The notes under the pieces were generated by a model that did not search any database, was not told where the DNA came from, and saw only the letters and a list, made by a program, of their open reading frames with translations. From contig NZ_CP132204.1 of NCBI RefSeq assembly GCF_030718995.1, forward strand, positions 3,844,001 through 3,908,000: a DNA stretch of 64,000 nt. The letters run 5' to 3'. Shown in pieces: positions 53,791 to 61,617 of the stretch; positions within the stretch are counted from its first letter, which is position 1, and the number at the start of each line of letters is the position of its first letter. The position numbers and the translations under genes were made by a program. Source of the DNA: Arthrobacter oryzae. Lineage in GTDB: Bacteria > Actinomycetota > Actinomycetes > Actinomycetales > Micrococcaceae.

Positions 53791-53810
53791 GCAACAAGTG
53801 TTGCATGGAT
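53785..53810. promoter_or_regulatory. 26-bp palindrome over the arfB start codon
   Basis: ATCCATGCAACA-AG-TGTTGCATGGAT has perfect 12-bp arms. In the arfB mRNA it would form a hairpin that hides the AUG at 53790. On the minus strand GGGAG sits 6 nt before the other AUG (53806), which is out of frame with arfB. It may be a protein operator or a translational control site. Confidence 0.55.
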
Positions 53811-53863
53811 GCTCCCTGCCGGTGCCTGACGGACTGGCACGGACGGCTCCTGCGCCTTGTTGC

Positions 53864-55030
53864 TCAGGCTGCCTGCCAGCCGGCGGGAAGCGTCTTCAGC
53901 CCGTAGACGATGGTGCTGTCCATCCGTTCCAGGCGCGCTCCCGGGGCGAGGGCCAGTCCGGGCAGCCGGGACAGCATGGCGGACAGTGCGATCCTTGCTT
54001 CCAGTCGTGCCAGCGGCGCTCCGAGGCAGAAGTGAATGCCGTGGCCGAAGGCCAGGTGCCGGTTCTGGCTCCGGTCGACGTCGAACTGCGCCGGGCGCTC
54101 AAATTGCCGTTCGTCGCGGTTCGCGGAGCCGATCCACGCGACCAGCGGGGCGCCGGCCGGAATCCGGACGTCGCCCAGGGTGGTGTCAGCTACGGTCACC
54201 CGGTACATGGACTGCACGGGGGACCGGAAGCGGAGCACCTCTTCGATGGCCCGGGGAAGCAGGGCCGGCTCCTGCCGTAACCGCTCGATGGTGCCGGGCA
54301 CTTCAGTCAGGCAAAGAACCGCGTTGCCAATCAGGTTGGTGGTCGTTTCATTGCCAGCCACGAGAAGCAGGCTGCAGAAACCCAGCAGCTCGGCCACACT
54401 GAGCTTCTGCCCGTCAATCTCGGCCGAGAGCAGGTTGCTGATCAGGTCGTTGCCGGGCCGGCTCCGGCGCTGCTCGATCAGGTTCAGGAAATACTCGGTC
54501 ATCTCCACGTTGGTGACGTGCTGGTCCTCATTCACCGCACCGGCCCGCGTTTGGCTGACGACGACGTCGGACCAGTGCTTGAAGCGGTCGCGGTCTTCAG
54601 CGGGTACCCCCATGAGTTCCGAGATCACGATGACAGGCAGCGGATACGCCAACTCCTGGATCAGGTCTGCCGATCCCAGGGCAGCGATCCCGTCCAGGAG
54701 TTCGTCCGTGAGCCGGGAGATGCGGGGAGCGAGAGCATCCACGGCTTTTGGCGTGAACGCCTGGGTCACCAGGGAACGCAGCTGCCGGTGCCGCGGGGGA
54801 TCGGCCGTGATCAGGCTGGACGCGAACAACTGCCCCGTCTCGGACGGGTCGTCACCGCCCATCCGCGAGGAGAACCTGGCATATTCGGACAATACCCGCT
54901 GCACATCGTCATACCGGAAGACATGCCAGCTGCCGGATTGGTCGTCATGAAAGACGGGTGCGGCCTGCCTCATTCTCTCGTAATGGGGAAAAGGATCCAG
55001 CGGATGCTCATCGGCCGCCGCGAAGTCCAT
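53864..55030 (-). CDS. Cytochrome P450
   Basis: A 388-residue soluble P450. I-helix LLVAGNETTTNLIGN, ExxR Glu264/Arg267, and heme Cys335 in FGHGIHFCLGAPL are present. The type resembles CYP107/CYP-pks-like actinobacterial P450s. No ferredoxin lies beside it, so it must share redox partners, possibly those of the cre cluster. It starts 7 bp after a small protein gene, with which it forms a unit, and is followed by arfB. The substrate is unknown. Confidence 0.93.
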   Translation of the reverse strand: MDFAAADEHPLDPFPHYERMRQAAPVFHDDQSGSWHVFRYDDVQRVLSEYARFSSRMGGDDPSETGQLFASSLITADPPRHRQLRSLVTQAFTPKAVDALAPRISRLTDELLDGIAALGSADLIQELAYPLPVIVISELMGVPAEDRDRFKHWSDVVVSQTRAGAVNEDQHVTNVEMTEYFLNLIEQRRSRPGNDLISNLLSAEIDGQKLSVAELLGFCSLLLVAGNETTTNLIGNAVLCLTEVPGTIERLRQEPALLPRAIEEVLRFRSPVQSMYRVTVADTTLGDVRIPAGAPLVAWIGSANRDERQFERPAQFDVDRSQNRHLAFGHGIHFCLGAPLARLEARIALSAMLSRLPGLALAPGARLERMDSTIVYGLKTLPAGWQAA

Positions 55031-55037
55031 GGCTGTG

Positions 55038-55292
55038 TCAGGCAGTCGCCGGGTAGCTGGAGAGGATGTAGTCCGCCGCGGCAGGTCCTTTCATCCGCCG
55101 CCGGGAGTTGCGCAGGTCGATGCCGCAGCGCTCCATGGCAGCCCGGAAGGCGATGTCGTCCACCGGAGCGATGCTGTGAAGCAGGCACCAGCTCGTGTAC
55201 AGGCCATAGAGACAGTCCGGTCCCAGGGGACAATGTGTGTCATCCGGAGCAGTGGCGTCGAGAAGGAATCGTTCGAAATGCGAGATGGCCAT
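55038..55292 (-). CDS. Small conserved protein upstream of the P450
   Basis: An 84-residue protein: ISHFERFLLDATAPDDTHCPLGPDCLYGLYTSWCLLHSIAPVDDIAFRAAMERCGIDLRNSRRRMKG. The pattern (DCLYGLY..WC, then F..A..R.G, then basic KG) resembles the small winged-helix unit found at the end of phage D5/P4-type primases, but this is only a pattern match. ATG 55292 is chosen over 55319. Coupling to a P450 suggests a role with it, perhaps regulatory. Confidence 0.7.
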   Translation of the reverse strand: MAISHFERFLLDATAPDDTHCPLGPDCLYGLYTSWCLLHSIAPVDDIAFRAAMERCGIDLRNSRRRMKGPAAADYILSSYPATA

Positions 55293-55319
55293 CAGGGCTC
55301 TTTTCCGCGGGTGCAACAT

Positions 55320-55488
55320 GGCGCCACCGTTCGGCTACAGCGGCTCTCCTTGCGGCCGTGCACCCGGCGGCAAGGGGTCCCCACCTTGGAAAGGTGATTA
55401 GGGCTGTTACGAATCTACGGAATTCCGACGCGCCTGTCTAGACTACGAGCCGGTCCGGAGGGAGCCTGGGACTATCCCGCGATGTAAC
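55320..55488 (-). promoter_or_regulatory. GC-rich leader upstream of the small protein and P450
   Basis: About 170 nt without a gene. On the minus strand it contains several possible stems (for example CAAGG...CCTTG around 55370-55390 and GCCG...CGGC nearby) directly before the small ORF. A TAGATT-like -10 lies near 55425. It may be a structured 5' leader; no known riboswitch was recognised. Confidence 0.3.
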
Positions 55489-55925
55489 CTACACGAGCGG
55501 CCACGGGTACCGTGTCCCGGTGCGGTCAACCGCAGCACACCGTCGCGCAGCAAACGCTGCACCCGGCGCTGCAATGCGGTGACCTCCTCGTCGTCGAGGA
55601 GTCCGGCCACGCATGCCGGTACGGTTTCCGCGAGCGGGGTGATGTCCTTGAGCAGGGCGCGGGTGGAATCCTCGCGTATTACCGTGGGCGGCACGATATT
55701 CCACCTCAGGTGTTCGCTCAGCAGGTAGGCCGCGCGTTCCCGCCGGTACAACCCGGGCTCGAAGTCGTGCAGCGGCCGTTCCCCCGCCTCGGGCTTGTAT
55801 ACGGCACATGCCGAATCTTCAGCGGAGGAAACCCGGACGAGGAACGTCTCGTTGCTGCTGCGCAGCATGCGTCCAAGCAACTCAATGCGGCCCTCGGCGA
55901 GCAGTGTCAGCTCCCGGCCGGACAC
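55489..55925 (-). pseudogene. Internally deleted SCO1664-type gene
   Basis: The N-terminal 85 residues (LTLLAEGRIELLGRMLRSSNETFL, CAVYKPEAGERPLHDFEPGLYRRE, LRWNIVPPTVIRE) match the SCO1664 family. They are joined directly to the C-terminal part (ETVPACVAGLLDDEEVTALQRRVQ). The catalytic-loop region of about 95 residues is missing. Near the end a 1-nt loss shifts the frame, and the normal ending YPWPLV-stop at 55489 is only in another frame. The gene is disabled and follows the phosphatase by 13 bp. Confidence 0.8.
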
Positions 55926-55938
55926 CGGCTGTCCCCTG

Positions 55939-56607
55939 TCACAACGCCCTCAGGCCGCTCAAGGGTTCCGACGACGAGTTCACCATGAGTACGGCCGGCG
56001 CCTGACCCTCAACGAATGAGACAACCGAGACCGACCCCGGGCTGATGACTATCCGCTGGAAGAGGTCCAGCGGCGTACCCAGGGCGTGGGCCACGGCGGC
56101 CTTGATCGGGTCGGCGTGGGAGAAGCACACGACGACGCCCCCGGCGTGCGCGGCGCACAGCACCTCGAGCGCGGCGACAATCCGCTCTTGCATCTCGGTG
56201 AAGCTCTCCCCGTCCGGGAAGCGGAACGCAGACGGGCTGCGCTGCACGGTCTGCCACTCGGGCAGGCCGGTCAGGCCGGCGAGCGCAGCGCCGGTCCACC
56301 CGCCGAAATCGCATTCGATCAGCCCGGCGTTGTCGTTCACCTCGAGCCCGGTGCGCGCTCCGGTGGGCTCTGCAGTCTCCCGGGCGCGCTCCAGCGGCGA
56401 GGAGTAGAGGCCGTCAATGGGAAGTCCCGTGAGCCGCTCGGCGACCCGTTCCGCCTGGACCCGGCCCCGGTCGGACAGGTGGAGTCCGGGGGCGCGTCCG
56501 GGCAGCACGGTTCCCGTGGTGGGCGTTTCCCCGTGGCGCACCAGCAGGAGCAGGGTGCCCTGCGATGTCGAAGGCGGTGTCGATTCCGACGGCGTTGCTG
56601 CAGTCAT
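55939..56607 (-). CDS. Histidine phosphatase family protein, second copy
   Basis: A 222-residue member of the same family as the gene at 8876. RHGETPTTG with the nucleophile His, LYSSPLERARETAEPTG, IECDFGGWTGAAL, PDGESFTEMQERIVAALEVL and SHADPIKAAVAHALGTPLDLFQRI are present and the frame is intact. The DUF3090 gene that normally follows is absent and the SCO1664 gene is broken. ATG 56607 is chosen over 56616. It is divergent from the MoxR gene. Confidence 0.88.
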   Translation of the reverse strand: MTAATPSESTPPSTSQGTLLLLVRHGETPTTGTVLPGRAPGLHLSDRGRVQAERVAERLTGLPIDGLYSSPLERARETAEPTGARTGLEVNDNAGLIECDFGGWTGAALAGLTGLPEWQTVQRSPSAFRFPDGESFTEMQERIVAALEVLCAAHAGGVVVCFSHADPIKAAVAHALGTPLDLFQRIVISPGSVSVVSFVEGQAPAVLMVNSSSEPLSGLRAL

Positions 56608-56699
56608 CAGGACCAAGCGTAGGCCGTTCCTCGGGTCCGCGCTCGGGAACTTCAGAAATTCCCTCGATTCCCCCCGTATTCGAGGTCTACCGTAGAGAG

Positions 56700-58088
56700 G
56701 TGAGTGATCGTCCCGATATCTTCACCGTAGGTGAATTGCGTGCCTCCGGCCACGTCCACAAGGACCTGCGCCACGAAATCCGTGACAACCTGCTCGCCGC
56801 GCTCGCGGCCGCCCGTGATCCGTGGCCCGGGATGTACGGTTTCAGCAGGACGGTCCTTCCCCAGCTGGAGCGTGCCCTGATTGCCGGCCACGACGTCGTC
56901 CTGCTCGGTGAGCGGGGACAGGGCAAGACGCGCCTCCTCCGCACCTTGGCGGGGCTGCTGGACGAGTGGTCTCCGGTGATCGAGGACTCGGAACTGAACG
57001 AACACCCTTATGAACCCATCACGGAGCACTCGCGCGCCCGGGCACTCACCGAAGGCGACCGGCTGCGGGTGGCGTGGCGACACCGCTCGGAACGCTACGT
57101 CGAGAAGCTCGCGACGCCGGATACCTCCGTTGCCGACCTCATCGGCGACGTCGACCCGATGCGCGTAGCGGAAGGCCGCCGGCTCGGGGACCCGGAAACC
57201 ATCCACTACGGCCTCGTTCCGCGCTCCAACCGCGGCATCATCGCCATCAACGAACTCCCGGACCTGGCTGAGCGGATCCAGGTGGCGATGCTTAACGTGA
57301 TGGAGGAGCGGGACATCCAGATCCGCGGCTACGTGCTGCGGCTGCCGCTGGACGTGCTCGTCGTCGCCTCCGCCAACCCGGAGGACTACACCAACCGTGG
57401 CCGGATCATCACACCGCTGAAGGACCGCTTTGGCGCCGAGATCCGCACGCACTACCCGATAGAGCTGGACGACGAAGTGGCCGTCATTCGGCAGGAGGGG
57501 CGGCTGGTGGCCGACGTCCCGCCCGTCATCCTGGAAATTCTGGCACGGTACACCCGGGCGCTGCGGCTGTCCCCGGCCATCAACCAGACCTCCGGGGTTT
57601 CCGCGCGGTTCGCCATCGCGGGCGCCGAGACTGTGGCCGCTGCCGCGCTGCGCCGGGCCAGCGTGCGCGGGGAGGATGAGGCAGTGGCCCGGATTGTCGA
57701 CCTGGAGGCGGCGGTTGAAGTTCTCACGGGCAAAATTGAGTTTGAATCCGGTGAGGAGGGGCGTGAGCAGGCTGTCCTCGACCATCTCCTGCGGACTGCG
57801 ACGGCTGAAGCCGTGCGGGCGCACTTCCATGGCATCGACCTCGGCCCGCTCGTGGCCGCGCTTGACGGTCACACTACCGTGACTACCGGGGAGCAGATCA
57901 CCGCCCGGGAGTTCCTCGAGAACCTTCCGTCCCTTGACGGGTCGAGCCTCTATGACGAGATCAGCGGGCGCCTGGGGGCCAAGAACGACGGGCAGCGGGC
58001 CGCGGCCATCGAACTTGCGTTGGAAGGCCTCTTCCTCGCACGGCGGATCGCCAAGGAGTCCGACGACGAGGAAACGGTTTACGGCTAG
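56700..58088 (+). CDS. MoxR-type AAA ATPase
   Basis: A 462-residue AAA+ protein of the MoxR/magnesium-chelatase-like group. Walker A is VVLLGERGQGKTRLLRTLAG, Walker B is NRGIIAINELPDLAERIQVAMLNVMEERDI, sensor 1 is VLVVASANPEDYTN, and the lid is YTRALRLSPAINQTSGVSARFAIAG. It pairs with the following VWA protein, as in RavA-ViaA or BchI-BchD systems that remodel or assemble proteins and metal centres. GTG 56700 has no good ribosome binding site; start uncertain by a few codons. Confidence 0.88.
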   Translation: MSDRPDIFTVGELRASGHVHKDLRHEIRDNLLAALAAARDPWPGMYGFSRTVLPQLERALIAGHDVVLLGERGQGKTRLLRTLAGLLDEWSPVIEDSELNEHPYEPITEHSRARALTEGDRLRVAWRHRSERYVEKLATPDTSVADLIGDVDPMRVAEGRRLGDPETIHYGLVPRSNRGIIAINELPDLAERIQVAMLNVMEERDIQIRGYVLRLPLDVLVVASANPEDYTNRGRIITPLKDRFGAEIRTHYPIELDDEVAVIRQEGRLVADVPPVILEILARYTRALRLSPAINQTSGVSARFAIAGAETVAAAALRRASVRGEDEAVARIVDLEAAVEVLTGKIEFESGEEGREQAVLDHLLRTATAEAVRAHFHGIDLGPLVAALDGHTTVTTGEQITAREFLENLPSLDGSSLYDEISGRLGAKNDGQRAAAIELALEGLFLARRIAKESDDEETVYG

Positions 58089-58128
58089 CAATGGCCCCAG
58101 GCTGACACAGGATAGGGAAGGCAGCACC

Positions 58129-60132
58129 ATGACCGCACACAACCGGTCCCGGTACAGCCGGTACCGGGGAGGGCCGGATCCGCTCGCCCCGCCGGTGGAC
58201 CTGGCGGAGGCGCTGGACGCCGTCGCCGAGGACGTCATGGCCGGATACTCGCCCCGGCACGCCCTGCAGGAATACCTGCGGCGTGGCGGCCGCAACCGGG
58301 AAGGGCTCGACGACCTCGCCGGCCGCGTCCAGCAGCGGCGCAAGGACCTGCTGGGCCGGCACAAACTGGACGGCACCCTCAACGAGGTCCAAAAACTGCT
58401 GGACACCGCAGTGCTGGAGGAGCGCAAGCAGCTCGCCCGCGACGCCATGATAGACAACACCGACCGCGCATTCCGGGAAATGCAACTGCAGAACCTGCCC
58501 CGGTCCACGGCGGCGGCTGTCAATGAACTGGCGTCCTATGACTGGCAGTCGAGCACGGCGCGGGAGGCCTACGAGCGGATCAAGGACCTGCTGGGCCGCG
58601 AGGTGCTGGACCAGCGTTTCGCCGGGATGAAGGAGGCCCTCGAGGGTGCCACGGAGGAGGACCGCGCGGCCGTGGCCGAGATGCTGCAGGACCTCAACGG
58701 GCTGCTCGACAAACACCGGCGCGGCGAGGACACCGACGCGGACTTCCAGGAGTTCATGGCGAAGCACGGCCAGTTCTTCCCGGAGAACCCGCAGTCGGTC
58801 GAGGAGCTGATCGACGCGCTCGCGCAGCGCGCGGCCGCCGCCCAGCGGCTCCTGCAGTCCATGTCCGCCGAGCAGCGCGAGGAGCTGATGCGGCTCTCCG
58901 CGCAGGCGTTCGGCTCGCCCGAGCTTATGGCACAGCTGGGCCAACTCGACGCCAACCTTCAGGCCTTGCGACCCGGCGAGGACTGGAGCGGTTCCGAACG
59001 CTTCGAGGGCGAGGAAGGGCTGGGGCTCGGCGACGGCACCGGCGTGCTGCAGGACCTCGCCGAACTGGACGAGCTCGCTGAACAGTTCTCCCAGTCCTAC
59101 AACGGCTCGCGTCTGGACGACCTGGATCTGGACGCCCTCGCCCGCCAGCTGGGACAGGATGCCGCGGTGTCGGCCCGGACCCTGGCGGAAATCGAGCGGG
59201 CCATGCACGACGGCGGCTTCCTGCAGCGCGGTGCCGACGGCGACCTCCGGCTCTCCCCGCAGGCCATGCGGCGGCTCGGCAGGTCGCTGCTGCGGGACAC
59301 CGCCAGGCAGCTTTCCGGCCGGCAGGGCCGCCGGGACACGCGCGTTGCCGGGGCGGCGGGGGAGCAGACCGGCTCCAGCCGGCCGTGGGAGTTCGGCGAC
59401 GCCGAACCGTGGGACGTCACTCGGACCATCACCAACGCCATCCGCCGCACAATCGGCAACGGCGGCGACCCCGGCCGCGGACTGCGCCTCGCCGTGGACG
59501 ACATCGAGGTGACGGAGACGGAAGCCCGCACGCAGGCCGCCGTCGCCCTGCTGGTGGACGTCTCCTTCTCGATGGCCGCCGAGGGACGCTGGGTGCCGAT
59601 GAAACGCACCGCGCTCGCCCTGCACCACCTCGTCACCACCAAGTTCCGCGGCGACCGGCTGCAGCTGATCTCGTTCGGCCGCTACGCGCAGTCTATGGAC
59701 ATTGGCCAGCTCATCGCCCTGGCGTCCCGGCGGGAACAGGGAACCAATCTGCATCACGGTCTGCTGCTGGCCGGCCGGTTCTTTCGCCGCCACCCCTCGA
59801 TGCAGCACGTCCTCCTCGTGGTGACCGACGGCGAACCTACCGCGCATTTGTTGCCGGACGGGGACTCGTGGTTCGACTACCCGCCGGACCCGGAGACCAT
59901 CCGTGTCACGGTTGCGGAGCTCGATCGCCTTGGCCGCGCAGGCGCGCAAGCCACGTTCTTCCGGCTTGGGGATGATCCGGGGCTGGAGCGGTTTGTTCAG
60001 CGGATGGCCCGCAGGGTCGACGGCCGCGTGGTTGCGCCTGAGGCCGGGGACCTCGGGGCCGCAGTGGTGGGGGAATACCTTCGCGCTCACTTCCGCGGCC
60101 GCCCCTACGACGACGCCGACTGGGCTTCGTAG
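58129..60132 (+). CDS. VWA domain protein, partner of the MoxR ATPase
   Basis: A 667-residue protein. Long helical, Gln/Arg/Asp-rich N-terminal and middle region (residues 1-460), then a von Willebrand factor A domain. The MIDAS motif is LVDVSFSMAAEGRWVP near 483-490, with REQGTNLHHGLLLAG and VVTDGEPTAHL completing it. ATG 58129 lies 40 nt after the ATPase stop, so the two form an operon. The pair probably acts as an ATPase-driven chaperone; its client is unknown. Confidence 0.9.
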   Translation: MTAHNRSRYSRYRGGPDPLAPPVDLAEALDAVAEDVMAGYSPRHALQEYLRRGGRNREGLDDLAGRVQQRRKDLLGRHKLDGTLNEVQKLLDTAVLEERKQLARDAMIDNTDRAFREMQLQNLPRSTAAAVNELASYDWQSSTAREAYERIKDLLGREVLDQRFAGMKEALEGATEEDRAAVAEMLQDLNGLLDKHRRGEDTDADFQEFMAKHGQFFPENPQSVEELIDALAQRAAAAQRLLQSMSAEQREELMRLSAQAFGSPELMAQLGQLDANLQALRPGEDWSGSERFEGEEGLGLGDGTGVLQDLAELDELAEQFSQSYNGSRLDDLDLDALARQLGQDAAVSARTLAEIERAMHDGGFLQRGADGDLRLSPQAMRRLGRSLLRDTARQLSGRQGRRDTRVAGAAGEQTGSSRPWEFGDAEPWDVTRTITNAIRRTIGNGGDPGRGLRLAVDDIEVTETEARTQAAVALLVDVSFSMAAEGRWVPMKRTALALHHLVTTKFRGDRLQLISFGRYAQSMDIGQLIALASRREQGTNLHHGLLLAGRFFRRHPSMQHVLLVVTDGEPTAHLLPDGDSWFDYPPDPETIRVTVAELDRLGRAGAQATFFRLGDDPGLERFVQRMARRVDGRVVAPEAGDLGAAVVGEYLRAHFRGRPYDDADWAS

Positions 60133-60174
60133 CGGGGCGGAGGACGGCCAGGAAGCGCAACTAACGATCAGCCG

Positions 60175-60194
60175 CGTCAGCGCGGGCCCTGACG
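60175..60194 (+). terminator. Possible hairpin after the VWA gene
   Basis: CGTCAG, 8-nt GC-rich loop, CTGACG, 42 nt after the VWA stop. No T run, so terminator function is uncertain. Confidence 0.3.
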
Positions 60195-60247
60195 GATAAT
60201 TGATGCGACCTGGCCAGGTGCGGAATTCCCTATGTGAGACTGGTCTG

Positions 60248-60538
60248 GTGATTACAGAACATGCCGTCTTGCCAGTCATTCCGGGCCAAGAACAGGACTT
60301 CGAGCGGGCGTTTAGTCAGGCGAGGCCAATAATTGCCTCGATGCCTGGCTTCCGAAAACTATCGTTGTCGCGTTCGATCGAGTCGCCGGGTACTTATCTG
60401 CTGCTTGTTGAATGGGATCGGCTCGAAGACCATACCGTTGGATTCCGACAGTCAGCGCAATACGGGAACTGGCGCGCATTACTGCACCACTTCTACGCTC
60501 CCTTCCCTGTCGTGGAGCACTACACGCAAGTCCTCTAA
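60248..60538 (+). CDS. Antibiotic biosynthesis monooxygenase (ABM) domain protein
   Basis: A 96-residue ferredoxin-like-fold protein: EHAVLPVIPGQEQDFERAF, IIASMPGFRKLSLSRSIESPGTYLLLVEWDRLEDHTVGFRQSAQYGNWRALLHHFYAPFPVVEHY. The layout is typical of small ABM enzymes. GTG 60248 corresponds to the usual family start; ATG 60203 is an alternative but adds a non-conserved stretch. Function unknown, perhaps quinone or small-molecule oxidation. Confidence 0.85.
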   Translation: MITEHAVLPVIPGQEQDFERAFSQARPIIASMPGFRKLSLSRSIESPGTYLLLVEWDRLEDHTVGFRQSAQYGNWRALLHHFYAPFPVVEHYTQVL

Positions 60539-60669
60539 GCGGTCGAGATGTGGCGGATCACGGACCGCTTCGCGCGATGGAGGCCGTGGGCCCGCTGAGT
60601 CAGATGCGCAGCTCAACCGCATCTGCGAGGATAGTCCGGTCCCTGCAGTGCGAAGAAGGAGTCGACGCG

Positions 60670-61011
60670 ATGACGAAGTACCTGATCTCGTTCCCGAGTG
60701 CAGCAATGGTCTTTCCCGACGAGGACCTGCAGGCAGTTTCGGATGCGTCGCACGCGGTCGTGCAGGAGGCGAAGGACGCCGGCGTCTGGGTGTTCGGCGG
60801 CGGCATCGACGAGAGCATCCCGCCCGTCATGGTCGACGGCGACGGGACCGTGAGCGAGGGCACCTACCCGCAGACGGCGCAACTCGAAGGCGGCTACTCC
60901 GTGCTGGAGCTGCCCTCGTACGATGCGGCACTGGAATGGGCAGCGAAGATCGCGGCTGCCTGCCGATGCGCGCAGGAGGTGCGCGCGTTCCAGTACGACC
61001 CCGCCAGCTGA
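60670..61011 (+). CDS. YCII-related (DGPF) domain protein
   Basis: A 113-residue protein: KYLISFPSAAMVFPDEDLQAVSDASHAVVQEAKDAGVWVFGGGID, VDGDGTVSEGTYPQTAQLEGGYSVLELPSYDAALEWAAKIAAACRCAQEVRAFQY. It matches the YCII/DGPF family, whose role is unclear and which often sits near ECF sigma factors, not present here. ATG 60670 follows GAAGGAG. Confidence 0.85.
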   Translation: MTKYLISFPSAAMVFPDEDLQAVSDASHAVVQEAKDAGVWVFGGGIDESIPPVMVDGDGTVSEGTYPQTAQLEGGYSVLELPSYDAALEWAAKIAAACRCAQEVRAFQYDPAS

Positions 61012-61043
61012 CGGCCCTCCACGTTCCTCTGCATCACGTGCGC

Positions 61044-61571
61044 TCACCACCCGGCCGTGCCCGGGCCACCCTTGAACGGGCCAACGATCTTCGTGGTGAT
61101 CCAGCCGCCGTAAAAGTTACCTTCCTGGAAGGTGACCCGCTCGCCGTCGACCTCGCAGGAATCCATCGGACCCGGGTAGAGGGCCACTCGGGTGCTGAGG
61201 GCCTCGAAACCCCGGGCCGGTTCCGGGTAGGTCCACCCGCCACGGGGAACGAGGACTCCGCCGGCAACGACGTCGAAGTAGTGCGCTTCTCCCTTGAACT
61301 CGCAGAAGCTGGTGCCCTCGACCGGGACCAGTACACCTGCAGGGAATGCGTCCAGCGGCAGATAGTAGACAGGCGGATGACTCGTCTCCAGGACTCGCAC
61401 TGCATCGGTGGTGTCGGCAATCACCTGCCCGCCTAGGCGCACAATAATACGTTCCGATCGCGGCTCCACCCTCGGCGGCCGCGGGTAGTCCCACACCGAT
61501 TCTTGACCAGCCTTGGGTTTGATGGGCTTGGGACGCCGCACGAAGCCGGGAAATCCGTGAGCAGGAGTCAT
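61044..61571 (-). CDS. DUF427 family protein
   Basis: A 175-residue protein with the DUF427 domain: SVWDYPRPPRVEPRSERIIVRLGGQVIADT, YYLPLDAFPAGVLVPVEGTSFCEFKGEAHYFDVVAGG, TYPEPARGFEALSTRVALYPGPMDSCEVDGERV and EGNFYGGWITTKIVGPFKG. The frame is open to 61727, but ATG 61571 matches the family start. The function is unknown; the domain has a beta-tent fold. Confidence 0.88.
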   Translation of the reverse strand: MTPAHGFPGFVRRPKPIKPKAGQESVWDYPRPPRVEPRSERIIVRLGGQVIADTTDAVRVLETSHPPVYYLPLDAFPAGVLVPVEGTSFCEFKGEAHYFDVVAGGVLVPRGGWTYPEPARGFEALSTRVALYPGPMDSCEVDGERVTFQEGNFYGGWITTKIVGPFKGGPGTAGW

Positions 61572-61617
61572 GTCCCCATGGTGCCATCTTTCCCGGGCAT
61601 GCCGCCTGATACCAGGT

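Noticed and set aside
55320-55488. Known riboswitch (TPP, cobalamin, SAM, c-di-AMP) upstream of the P450 unit
   Set aside because: None of the conserved cores of these riboswitches was found by eye, so only an unspecified structured leader is reported.
56652-58523. 623-codon minus-strand frame opposite the MoxR gene
   Set aside because: Same reason; it spans two real genes and their junction and shows no family motif.
57961-60279. 772-codon minus-strand frame opposite the VWA gene
   Set aside because: Antisense shadow produced by codon bias; no domain, no ribosome binding site, and the plus strand encodes a complete VWA protein.
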